Assembly: GCA_003665825.1 (NCBI GenBank)
Contig: QPFY01000002.1
Location: 2,108,001 to 2,172,000, forward strand
Origin: Microbotryum silenes-acaulis
Lineage: Eukaryota > Basidiomycota > Microbotryomycetes > Microbotryales > Microbotryaceae
Length of the DNA: 64,000 bases
Direction: 5' to 3'
The notes under the pieces are model-generated. The model searched no databases. It had not been told where the DNA came from and saw only the letters and a program-made list of their open reading frames with translations. Position numbers and translations under genes: made by a program. This document shows positions 53,885 through 64,000 of the stretch, in pieces; the stretch's first letter is position 1, and every line of letters starts with the position of its first letter.

Positions 53885-55044
53885 TCATGAAGCCTCTTGC
53901 GTTGTGTCCGCTTCTTTCTCCCTTGCTTCCTTCCTCTTTCTTGCCCACTCCTTGATCTTCTCGGCCTTCTTTGCCCGTCGTTCCTTTTCGTCCTTGTCCT
54001 CCTCGGTCGATGGTGTCGGGATCGACGTTTCGTTCGCAGCCTCCTTCAGTTTGTCCTCCTCCTCTGCTGCCGCTGTATCGCCTTCTTCCTCCTCACTATC
54101 ACTCCCATACCCATTCAAACCCAAACCCAACCCATTCCCATTCCCATTCCCCACGTTCTCCTCGGCCTTCCGCCTCGCCTCCTCCCCTACAGGTTCCCCT
54201 TTCTTGATCCTCTCCCATACGTCACTCCATTTCCCTTCCTTTCTCAGAAAGTCAAACCGTGGATCCCGTCCATGGTTGGCCATGATGCGTATTTCGAGTA
54301 GAGAAGGGTCGGCGGCGTTGGAGAGGGTGGTGTGTAGTTTCTTCATGATTGCCAGTTGAGTCTCGGACGGCTGTTTCCGGGCAGCGAAGGGTTAGCTCTC
54401 GGAAGAGTTTGCTCGACTGTCAATGAAGCAACGTACCTCAGTTTCCTCATTTTCGTGCTCCTCCTCCTCCTCCTCTTCTTCCCGCTTCAATGCCTTGATC
54501 CTCTCCTCCCTGCCCAAATCTAACCTTTTCGACTTCCTCTCCCTCTCAATGAGCTCCCTCTCCTCGGGTTCGAAATAGAACATTTCTTCTGCATCATCGG
54601 GGAGGTCTTCGAAGCCTAGGTCCGGGGGTAGAAGGGGTGTGGTGGTTGGGTCTAGTATGGGTAGAGAGGAAAGGAGGTTGAGGGCGTCGTATCTGATTCA
54701 GTGAGGAGTTCCTTTCGTCAGTTTTGCAAGCCGAGCCTCCTTGACGGAGAGCACATCCTTGCTAATGCGACGAGTTGAACGCACCTATCGATCCAAATCT
54801 CTTGTTGTTGATCCCCCTCTCGATCATCGAACCCCGAAGCGCTGCCCGCTTCCCATCTCATCATCCTCGTACGTCCACTGGCGTCGGTCGTCAGCGAACT
54901 CGTACTCGAACTGGGCACCTGCACGCTCCTGGCCCAGTCGGGATGACCCCTAATCAACGAAGCTTCATGAGCGACCAAGTACAGCCGAGAGCTTGCTCGG
55001 GCCTCGGAATTGTGGCTGATGTTGGAGGGTTGGGAAAAGGTCAT
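53885..55044 (-). CDS. SWAP-family splicing protein (DRY_EERY and SURP-like)
   Basis: Suppressor-of-white-apricot type RNA-processing protein. Three or more exons. N-terminal DRY_EERY-type domain: SSRLYLVAHEASLIRGHPDW, then EIWIDRYDALNLLSSLPIL with the diagnostic IDRYD, and EMFYFEPEERELIERERKSK. A long Glu/Lys linker follows. The C-terminal SURP-like module is SETQLAIMKKLHTTLSNAAD, PSLLEIRIMANHGRDPRFDF and LRKEGKWSDVWERIKKGE, and the tail is Glu/Lys-rich coiled-coil. These proteins act in pre-mRNA splicing control in the nucleus. The start is uncertain: 55044 (MTFSQPSNIS) is the first ATG in frame, but the frame stays open upstream to about 55390 with Ser/Pro-rich sequence and no ATG, so an upstream exon may exist. 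Divergent from APC4. Confidence 0.8.
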
Positions 55045-55468
55045 ACTGGAAGTTGAAGCTGACGCGGGGCGAGGAGCGTATGCGTATGATGCAGAACCAT
55101 TGCTCGTGCTCTGAGGTGGGGCAGGGTTGAGCGGGTCGTGCTGCTGGGCGTGATGGGTGTAAGACCGTCGTCCCGGGTGATGAGACCCGGGATGAGTACG
55201 AGGTCGTTTGGAAGGGGGAGCCAGGATGGAGGAGGGGAGTTCCGGGATGAGTGAGGGATGAGGAGGAGAGACGAATGGGTAGACGGAGGTCGGAGGATGA
55301 GGAGGAGAGACGGATGGGTTGTGCGATGACGAAGAAACGAGCTTCCGCGCCTCGCACGGACCTCCCGCCGTCCAGGGACACTTGCACACGCGTCGAGGCG
55401 CGCCCTGACCAACGTGGGCTCAGCTTGTCTTCCTCGACCAAACCCACCGAGTCAAAGGAAGTGGCTCG

Positions 55469-58400
55469 ATGGCTCAGGCACCGCCACCGCCACCTACACT
55501 CGTCACTCATGCACAACGCAATTTACCGACGACGACATCCATCACGCCCTGTGCATGCTGCCCTACACGCGACTTGCTCGCCTTGCTCAGCTCCACCTCC
55601 GCCTCCACATCCACGAACGACGCCTCAACCTCGACCCCCAACTCCGGAAAAGGCAAACTCAGCCTGTACCGGACGACAGGCCAGCTCGATCATGTGTGGG
55701 ACTTTGCGCCTTCCCCATCTCCATCGACTGTGACTGCGACTGCGGCCGTTGCACCGACAGCTCCGGTGAGCAAGTTCGCGGCGTTTGGACAGGCCAAGGC
55801 GAAAGCCAAAGCGGTCCAAGTCGGCGTCGATGCGATGGCTTGGAGTCCAGATGGTGAGAATTAGATGCGGTCGGTCACCAGGTTTCGAGCAGCGCTGATC
55901 ATCTACCCTCCTGCGGTGATGGAACAGGGCACCACCTCGCCGTGCTCAGTTCTTCCTCTGCCCTACCAGGGATGACCCTCTCCAACCTCGAAATAGTTGC
56001 TCTACACCAACCCATCCCCAAACCCCTCTTACCTCCAACCTCGATACCTTCGAACGGAGAAGTCTTTTCCAAACCCTCCCACCTAGCATGGCATCCCCTC
56101 ACGACCGTCAAGAAACCTGAGCCCTCTCCAGAAAACCTACCTTACCGTCGACCGCCCCAACCCGAATGGACCTACAGACCCCTACGTTCCTCGGCGCAAG
56201 CACTCATTGGAAAGCTCCCCGCTTTACCCGATCTCAACGCTTCCAACGCCTCTACTGCTTTGATAGGAGCGACCGATCCGAATTCGTCTTCCGGTTCGGG
56301 TTCGGGTTCTGTCGCTGCGGGTGCGGGTGGTGGACCCGGCGCTGCTCGAGCGGCGATTTTCGGCGCCAAGAATGCGATGCTGCAAAAGGAACGGGAAAAG
56401 GATATGGGAAAACCCTTGCTTTTGAACGAGGCCGCGCCGAGGTTCCCTACGCTTTTGGAAGAGTCGAGAGCGAAGGGTGAGCAGGGGGAAGGCTCGGTGT
56501 TGGTTGTGGGGCAAGGTGGGGGCAAGGTGACGATTTATTATGGTGGGAGCGTAATGCTGGGCACAGTCGACGTCGGGGAGGGACTGAATCAGGTTCAAGT
56601 GCATGGTTCGACGACCCTTCCTTGGGATGAGACGGAGGCGGGTACTGCTTTGAGGAACCCACCGCGAGGCACGTTCCGCATCTCGCTCCTTGTTTCGTCC
56701 AACGACCCTGCCGATCCTACAAGTCGAGATTGGCGCGATCGGCAAATCAACTTTGATCTACCGCCGACACTACACCTCCTCATGACGCAATCGACCGAAC
56801 TACATCGGCATATCAGCCATGCGTTCGAAGCACTTCAATCCGTCCGTACGTTATGGGACGAAGCCCGACGCCTTGGCAAAAGCTGGTTATCGAGAATCTC
56901 GGAAATGTCCAAAGCGCATACCATAACGACCTCACCGATCACACAACTCCTTCTCCTTGTGTTGACGGGTCGACCTTCAGCGGCTTTGCACGACTTCCTC
57001 GCGAGCAAGATGAATGAAAAGTCCTTGTCGAAATGGCAAGGCTCGATGGCTCAAGTCTTGCAACGCCTCAAGAGCGTACCACACATGTCCCTACAACCCG
57101 CTATCGAAAGGGTTGTCTTACTTTTGGAGGAGGTGGAGAGTTGGGCGATGTGGAAGAAGAAATGGGGGGCGTTTGGATTGGAGTTGGGAGAGGTGAGGAG
57201 GTGTCTGAGGTTGGGGACGGGAGTGGTCAAGGCTTGTGCGAGGTTGGAGAGGGTTGTCGTGGAGGAGGAGAGGTGCTTTGAGGCATTTGGGGCTTGGTTG
57301 CATTATGGTCTGTTGACCCAGTCTTACTTTATGCATCGTCGAGCGAGAACGCTGACGATCATTCCACTGAGGAAACGCAGAACTGGAAAAAGTTGCGGCA
57401 CAAGAAGGCTCCGAGATCGTCCCCATCGCGAACTTCACACCCCTACCCGTCGCCTATTACATACGCCACTGTCTCCCCGTCGAAGTTAATTCTATACTTC
57501 CCTTCCTCAACTTTGGGCCCTTCTCCGCATCCTTGGACACGAACGTCGATCTGATCCGAGCGAGGAAATGGATTGATGAGTTGGAGGTTGTAGGAAAGAG
57601 GGGTAAGACGAGGGAGGAAGGGGAGGAGGAGTTGCGCAGCGTATTGAAGAGGATGAAAGAGGAGTTGAAAGGGCAGATCACGGCGGAACGGGTGGAGGCG
57701 ACGGCGGAGGATTGGGAGGGGACAGTAAGGGGATGGGATAAGGAGGGACTGTTGGGGGCCGAGGGTTTGGAACCTCCTTCCAAACCTGGGGATGACGCGA
57801 TGGGGGACGATGTCGTACCACCAACGGCTCCTGGATCGGCGAATAAGGCAAAATTAGGAGAAGACGACATCTCAGTTTCGCTACCCATCTTATTACACCT
57901 CTTGGCTGGACGAGTAGCGCGGATCATGGATCAGGCGATCACGGCCGTTGGTGCGCCTCGTGTCCAGGAAAAGCCACTCGTGAATCCGGAGTCGAGCGGG
58001 GTGGAGGTCATCACGGGCACTTCGAGGGAGGGGGTACTGTATAGGGAGCAGACGGTCCGGAATGATGTTTGGAGAGTGTGGATCGATGGGGAGGTTTGTG
58101 AGTTCTTGAGCGGGTCGAGCTTCGTGCTGGATCTTCCCCGAAGGCTTGGAGGAGCTAACGCGCGCGGTGACGCTCACCTCTCCAGTCCGAGTTGTCAAGA
58201 GCATCTATAGCACCCATACCGAGGCATTGAACATACAGCTAGGAGCTTTGGCGCGTTTGGTCGATGAGCGTGATCGCCGATTGGAGGTGATTGATCTGGC
58301 TTGGTTGGACCTGGATGAATTGGTCATGATTTGTAGGATCCACGAGGGGAAAGGTGAGTTGATTTTAAGGGAGGGAAGTGGATACCTGGGGGATACTGAT

Positions 58401-58814
58401 GCTTGGACGCCCTTCTATTTTGATTGGTAGTCACCTCACATTACTTGCTGAGCGTGTGCATGTCCGCACTCTCGTTCGAGCCCTTGGCGAGCAACCCTTG
58501 CCGCGTGAGTTATGCTTCCCTTTCGGTGTCGCCCGACCGGCGAAAACCCAGCTGCTGATACGCAGGCCACTCCCATCCAGGACTCGCCTACGCAGCGCAT
58601 CCCCCTGCATCGAACTCTGTTGCTTGAGCCTCAATTCCCTCCTGAAGGTTTGTCGATTCAACCGTATCGAGAGGAGGAGGACGGGTCAACTTGTAGGACT
58701 GGTGCGCCCGTGGCGTGCGTGCTCGCTGGGGACGGGAGAAGATTGCAAGTGGTGGTCATTGAGGGGGGGTTGTTGGAGGACTATGACGAGGAAGGTGATG
58801 AAGAAATGTTGTAG
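55469..58814 (+). CDS. APC4: Anaphase-promoting complex subunit 4
   Basis: Scaffold subunit of the APC/C ubiquitin ligase platform. Six or seven exons, about 1000 residues. The N-terminal WD40-like half opens with PCACCPTRDLLALLSSTSAS, GKLSLYRTTGQLDHVWDFAP, VDAMAWSPDG and across an intron HHLAVLSSSSALPG, the APC4 WD40 pattern. The central long helical domain includes LQINFDLPPTLHLLMTQST-type sequence near residue 330, HISHAFEALQSVRTLWDEAR, ITQLLLLVLTGRPSAALHDF LASKMNEKSLSKWQGSMAQV and LAPIANFTPLPVAYYIRHCL-like sequence after a further intron. The C-terminus VACVLAGDGRRLQVVVIEGG with an acidic end is the usual final beta-blade. Order and length agree with fungal APC4. A Gly/Ser run near residue 230 is a linker. 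The last introns were placed only approximately. Confidence 0.85.
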
Positions 58815-59234
58815 CTCTACAAAGGTGTGCAAGGGATGAACTGAACCCTGTAGATGATAGATTGCGAGATTGATTCGACCCGAGGAGGTCCGTGCGTTCT
58901 GCTCGCTCTCGCTCTGATCGTCGTTGTTTCGACATGACGGCAATCGAGGTCGAGCGAGGCCCAGTCGCTCCTCCGCTCCTCAACTCGCACCCTTGCATAC
59001 CCCTCACGTGAGTCTGGCCAGCTGTACCCCGTACGAGAGACCCAGTGACCGACCGTAGCTCACACATGCACCTGTCTGTTCCGTTATCGTCGTCGTGCTC
59101 CGGCCTGGTGCCATCCTGTGCCATCGAACCGACTGCTGCACCGACCCTCGTCACCTGGACCAACAGTCATCCCTCTTCCGCCGCGCTCTCCCCCTTCTCT
59201 ACCCTCATCTCACCCAGTTCAAAACCACCTTCGT
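58815..59234. promoter_or_regulatory. eIF1 promoter region with E-box palindrome
   Basis: 420 bp between two plus-strand genes. CTCACGTGAG, a perfect 10-bp palindrome with a CACGTG core, lies at 59003-59012, about 230 bp before the eIF1 ATG. The 100 bp before the ATG are strongly pyrimidine-rich (CTCTCCCCCTTCTCTACCC), as in translation-factor genes. Confidence 0.45.
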
Positions 59235-59932
59235 ATGGTCAGTCCCATCTGGACTACGCCTCACCCAGCACACTTCAAAGCTTCAAAGCTGACCCGATCA
59301 CTCCGGGCGGCGAGCAGAGCACGATCCTCAACAAGCCTTACGACGCGTTCGCCGACGAGGAACAGGCCGTCGCCGTCGAGACCACCAAGAAGGCTTCGAC
59401 TGGTCAGTTGCGGGGGGGACTGTTGGGTGTGGCGGGCTGTCCCAGAGTGGGAAGGACGGACGGGCGTGTGCGCGTGTGCGCGTGAAAAGGGGGAACGGCC
59501 GCGGATCACAGGGGCCTCCCCGAGTGGTGGATGATCCTGTTGGGGGAAGAACAATATACTCACACCCTCACTTTTGCTCCCACAGTCGCCAACCACATTC
59601 ACATCCGTATCCAACAACGCAACGGTCGCAAAACGATCACGACCCTCCAAGGCGTCCCGACGGAATATGATCCCAAGAAGCTCTTGAAGGCGTTCAAGAA
59701 GGAGTTCGCGTGCAACGGATCGCTCGTCGATGACGAAGAGATGGGCCAGGTCATCCAGCTGCAGGGCGATCAACGAACAAAGATCGCCGAAATCTTGATC
59801 GAGGAAGGTATTGGTCAGTGATCGCAGAGGCGGCTCGACCTCTGGTAGAAAGCCTCGACTGACCCCCTCGGGAGTCGGTTTCGTCCGTTGTACCCTACAG
59901 ACAAGGAGACGATCAAGTTGCACGGTTTCTAA
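59235..59932 (+). CDS. SUI1: Translation initiation factor eIF1 (SUI1)
   Basis: Small ribosomal-subunit factor controlling start-codon selection. Four exons: 59235-59237 (just ATG), 59318-59402, 59586-59813 and 59901-59932, total 115 residues, the normal size. Sequence: MSTILNKPYDAFADEEQAVA, the SUI1 domain VANHIHIRIQQRNGRKTITT, LQGVPTEYDPKKLLKAFKKE, FACNGSLVDDEEMGQVIQLQ, GDQRTKIAEILIEEGI and the terminal DKETIKLHGF. The first coding exon carries only the start codon, ending at GTCAGT; the acceptor GCGAGCAG gives the family N-terminus, with a CTGAC branch-like motif upstream. The longer upstream open frame does not match eIF1 and is leader or intron. Convergent with the kinase gene. Confidence 0.95.
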
Positions 59933-60640
59933 TCGACCCGCTCGGAAGGACGTCGCGTCCGGTCCGGATATCCGGCAACCGGGTTGCAACGCGACCGGAA
60001 GGAATGTCTGCTTGTGTTTTTTGCCTCACATCGCGCCACGTTTTCCGACCTTCCCTTGCTTCCTCTGTCTCCACGTATTGGGCGTGTGTGTGTGTGCACT
60101 GTCATCAACTGTTCGCTTCCACAACTTTGGTTCGCGTCCTCGATGAGGGGTACGAGAGTTCGATTAGGCCGCTCTGGAAGGAGTCTGAGCACTCGCCGCG
60201 CCGACCTGGAACACCTTCAGAGCTTCTCCCAGCCTCAATGGACCAAGAAAGAGCATCAAAGCAGACTCTCATAAAAGTGACACTGTTTGCATGACAAGCG
60301 GGCGGTTCTTATCTCCACAAAAGAAAACCGATGGCGAATGAGTGACGAAGGGGGGAAAAGGAACAATTGCGAGAGTAAGCAATTTAAAGTCAATAAAGAT
60401 GGGAGACGGAGGAATACGCGGGTAATGGTAGTAGTAGTAAAAGCAGGTTAATATAGAAAGATGGGGTTGTGGAGAGCGTATAGAAATCAAAGTGTGGCGG
60501 ACTCCCCGGTAAAAGGACTTTCGGAGTCGGCAACGAGGTGATCTACATGAGGGGAAGAAGAGAGGGACATGGGGTTTGGGGCACTACGCTGAGCTGCTTT
60601 CTAGAGAGGGAACGAAAGGAACGAGAGAAGAGGACGGTGA
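59933..60640. other. Convergent 3' intergenic spacer
   Basis: About 700 bp between eIF1 and the kinase gene. The 60280-60490 part is AT-rich with a TAGTAGTAGTA run near 60429. Probably two 3' UTRs; no gene seen. Confidence 0.4.
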
Positions 60641-63600
60641 TCAACTCGGTTGAGGTGGTGGTGACGACCTCGTCGGGTTCAAGCCACTGCTTTGGAAGAC
60701 CGACGCCGAGTGGAAACTCGCGATGCTAGGCGCGGCCGAGACCATGCCTGATGGATCGTAGGGTGAGTTCGGGGGCATCGGTTGCGCACCCGGTGATTGA
60801 GGCGGTGGCGATTGGCCGAAGTGTTGACGCGAGAGCGAGGTCGAGGAACCGGCCGCTCCGTTCGGGAACGGGTAGGGGGAATAGCGCTCGTGGTGCGAAT
60901 GACCGTCGCGAGGACTCGAAGCTCTGGCACCTCGTGACTCGCTGCGTTCGGCCGAGACTCGACTTGAGGTCGCGAGACCGTTCATCTGTCGTACCAGTGA
61001 AGACTCGAGCGACGAATGCCCCGTCCCCGTGCGCGTGTAATGCCCCGGGGTACTGTTGCCTGCACCGTAGACCGATCGAGCCGGTGCCGAGGTCGTCGAA
61101 TTGAGCGACGAGAGGGAAGGCACGCGGGTCAACCCCAACTCGGCGAGTTGTTCCTGTCGCAAGCGTCGTTCGGGATCCGAAGCCGAGCTTGCGATCGACG
61201 ATATTGACTGCCCCGAGATGGACTGCGCCGTGCGTCCTCGAATCGAAGTCGCCTCACCCGACGACACCGAGTGCACGTCGTCATCGTCGTGCCGCCGTCT
61301 CGCCTTGTGACTCGTGACCTGCAATCTCGACGTATCCTCAACGATCTGCGGCATCTTGGATTTGAACGAGTTTTGCGACATCGAACTGTGAACGCTGAGC
61401 GTATCCGCCACTCGACCTTTGCCTTTCTCCACTGGTGCGACCAATCGAGGCGAGTTGGAAAAGTTGTGCAACGGATCGGCCGCCTCTCGCAGCTGCGTCT
61501 TCTTCTGCATGACCGCTCGGGCACGCTCGCGCGAAGCTTGCATCGCCGCATCGCGCTTGGCTCGTTCGACGTCCCGAGACGCCTTCTCCGCCGCTTTGAG
61601 CTCCTTCTTCGTCTTGGGCGCCGTAGAGGCTTCGGTCGTGACACCTTCCATGGGCGTGCCGCCGTTGAGCGATGATGCGGCCGAAGGGGTGCGTTTGAGC
61701 GAATGACTGATGCTGGCGGCGGGAGCGTCGGCCGATGAATCGCCAGAAAAGACCTTGCCCAAACCCCAACGACCAGACTTGGTCGGTGCTGCAGCAGGTG
61801 CCGGTGTCGTAGTGAATCCCAGTCCGGAGTTCGGACCTTGTCGAGACGGGGCCTGCTGATGCTGCTGTTGATGCTCGAGGTGCCTTCGCGCATTCGTCTC
61901 GGTCGAACCCTTGGTAATGTTGCTCGAAGGTGAATCGGCGAACGTCGGCGATGGCGCATCGTCCAATGTGCCGTACCCAACAGGGAACGACATGATCGAA
62001 GACGGCCTCTGCTGAGTGATGCCCTCGAAAATCGAACCGTCGTAGAACGTCGACGCGGCGATCGAGACACCCGAGAAAGAGGGTCGTCGAGGAAGTAGAC
62101 CGCCCATTCCTCCTTTCGGGTTCGTACGCATGTGCGCATGGGACGACGAAGCCGGTGACTGATAGGGCTCCTTCGGCGTCATGCCCCAACTCTGATCTCC
62201 CGTGTTCGTGCTCCAAAGCGAAGATCGTGACGGCAGTCGCAAGCTGGCCGACTGTCCATCGCTCAGACTCTCCGGGTAAGACGTCATCGCGCGGTCCAAG
62301 CTCGAGGCGTTGTCAGATGTCGCCAGCGGTGCGCTCGACACGTGTATCGGGTAGTTGGACATGCCCGACGCGATGCTGCTGGAGTCATCGGGATAATACC
62401 GATAGCCAGAGTTCGAATCGCCACGATCGACATTGGGAAGGAAGCGACCGTTCGCCTCGGTGCCGACCTGGAACGGCGGCTTGTAATGCGACGGGGTATG
62501 CCCATGTGCGGGAGGTAGTACTCGAGGAGAAGGAGCGCTCGGTGCAATCGAGGCCGACGCCGCCGAGGTCGTCGAGATAGTGAGCCCGTTCAACGATGGC
62601 GCCTGGTACATCGATTCTTGCGTCGCGGGGATTGCAGCTTTGGCCGATCCGGGGGCTCGATACGGCGCGTAGCGGTAGGCGACCTCGCGGAAGTAGGCGT
62701 GGTCAATGCATTGTCGAGCCGTCAGGCGGGCGCGGGGCTCGTAGCGCAGCAAATCGGCGATGCAGTCGATCATTTGCGGCGATACCGTGTTCGGATCGAA
62801 CAAACTTGTGAACGTCCGCGGCGGAATCTGCGTCCGAGGTCGGTAGCTCGTTCAAAGTCAGCTCTATTCAGAGACCCACGATCTCGTGCACCAACCTTTG
62901 AGAACGCGAACCCGACATCTTTCGCCATCTTCACACCTCTCGGCCATAGCCCTCCACCCCGTGTTCTTCCCCTTTCATCAACTCCATAATCCGTACTCGG
63001 ATCACCCAACACCTCGCAGATCTTGAACACCTGATCGACCTCGCTGTCACCGGGGAATATCGGTTTGAGTGTTAGAACCTCGAGCATGATCGTCCCCAAG
63101 GCCCACATGTCGACAGGGTTCGAATAATCGCGAGACCGCAGCAAGACCTCGGGTGCTCGATACCACCTCGTCGAGACGTATTCCGTGTACGGCGGTTGAC
63201 TCGCCGTTTCTCGCGCCAGACCGAAATCCGCGAGTTTGACGCTCACGACGACGTCCTTTTCCGGTGGTGTCGTCGCGTTGGCGAACAAGGACGAGGCAGG
63301 ATAGTCGGCCAAACCGGTGGTGGTGATCAAGAGGTTCTCAGGTTTCATATCGCGATGAAAGAAGCCGGATCGATGAATGTGGTCGAGCCCGGCGAGGATT
63401 TGTTCGAATATGGACGCGGTCAAACCGGACGCGAGTGGCCGCCCTTTGCGCGATTTGGTGAGTTGGTACAGGTTCCCCTCCATGCATTCGAATACGAAAT
63501 AAAGCTCCTTTGACGAAGGGAGTAGAAATGCGTCATATAATGGAATAATATTGGGGTGCATCGGGATCGATTGAAGGGACTGTGCAAGGGATGGTAGTCA

Positions 63601-63927
63601 TGGTGATCAATCAGCACACTGCGGACGACAAGCATGAGCGAACGAGTGCCGCCGACGCACCTTGAGTTCCTTAAGTTTTGTACATTCCGCCCATCCTCCT
63701 TCGAAGGCCTTTTTCATCCTCTTGATCGCGACCAGCCGCTTCCCCTTATATTCCGGTCTCGAACTCGGCCCCGGCAGTAACGTCCCCGGCGGAAGCTGCA
63801 AATCGGAATGCCAATCCGCTAGCCAGACCGTACCAAAGGACCCGTCGCCGACCTCCTTGATGATGGTGTACGATCTCGGTTCGAGCGGTGGGAGGAACTG
63901 CCTCGCTATCGGGGGGAAGTTGAGCAT
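60641..63927 (-). CDS. Ime2/MAK/Crk1-like Ser/Thr protein kinase, may continue past right edge
   Basis: RCK-type CMGC kinase related to yeast Ime2 and Ustilago Crk1, which link nutrient signals to meiosis and morphogenesis. Exons 63927-63661, 63579-62896 and 62827-60641 sum to 1045 residues. Kinase landmarks: [11 protein letters not shown] (27-35), [22 protein letters not shown] (164-173), [10 protein letters not shown] (207 DFG), the TEY activation motif at 221-223 with [33 protein letters not shown] and [20 protein letters not shown] near the lobe end. The 650-residue tail is low-complexity, Ser/Pro/Gln-rich, with a Lys/Arg/Glu coiled segment. The ATG at 63927 is 18 residues before the kinase domain, as in the family, but the frame remains open with Ser-rich sequence to base 64000, so a longer N-terminus from outside the window is possible. 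Confidence 0.88.
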
Positions 63928-64000
63928 TGGCGGGGAAAACTTATGCCCTCGCGAACTGGTGCTGTGCGCCGACGCGGGCGAGGTCAGACCGGAAGCCAGC

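Overview
The window comes from a filamentous or yeast-like basidiomycete fungus. Genes are dense, split by many short introns (about 60-110 bp, GT-AG with CTNAC-like branch sites, two of them GC-AG), and the coding base composition is GC-rich with low-complexity Ser/Pro/Asp/Glu tails. Protein content (HVA1-TUDOR, a lone SRA protein, an Ime2/Crk1-like kinase, fungal Mkt1, Rib7, Fap7) fits Basidiomycota; Pucciniomycotina (Microbotryomycetes-like) is a guess from gene style only.

Layout: 1-3 kb, two unrecognised minus-strand genes, the first cut by the left edge and the second encoding a tail-anchored membrane protein. 3.9-8.2 kb, plus-strand D-xylulokinase and adenylate kinase 6 (FAP7). 8.5-16.4 kb, minus-strand type II membrane protein with a glycosyltransferase-like and an alginate-lyase-like part, then an acyl-CoA/4-coumarate ligase. 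16.8-22.8 kb, HVA1 protein, SRA (methyl-DNA reader) protein, RIB7 and RNA polymerase III subunit Rpc37/RPC5. 22.9-32.4 kb, a run of minus-strand genes: small coiled-coil protein, unrecognised 465-aa protein, SWC4/DMAP1, Ser-rich protein and a small multi-pass membrane protein. 32.9-44.6 kb, MESH1 (ppGpp hydrolase), MKT1, a POP3-like RNase P/MRP subunit, a TDP2-like phosphodiesterase and an MFS monocarboxylate-type transporter. 44.6-53.8 kb, a mobile-element island: a pogo/Tigger-type DDE transposase gene lacking its catalytic core, two different broken Helitron remnants, and two related Ty1/copia Gag-like genes. 53.9-64 kb, SWAP-family splicing protein, APC4, eIF1 (SUI1) and an Ime2/Crk1-like kinase that may run off the right edge.

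Most genes are housekeeping (translation, Pol III, tRNA/rRNA processing, cell cycle, chromatin) and do not form a pathway cluster. For most genes I rebuilt the splicing by hand; where I list exons their lengths sum to whole codons. The most noteworthy part is the 44.6-53.8 kb island, where the two Gag-like genes and the core-less transposase keep reading frames although no autonomous element remains. A second theme is a repeated gene architecture in which the start codon sits in, or is split by, a 1-5 nt first coding exon. No tRNA, rRNA or CRISPR was recognised.
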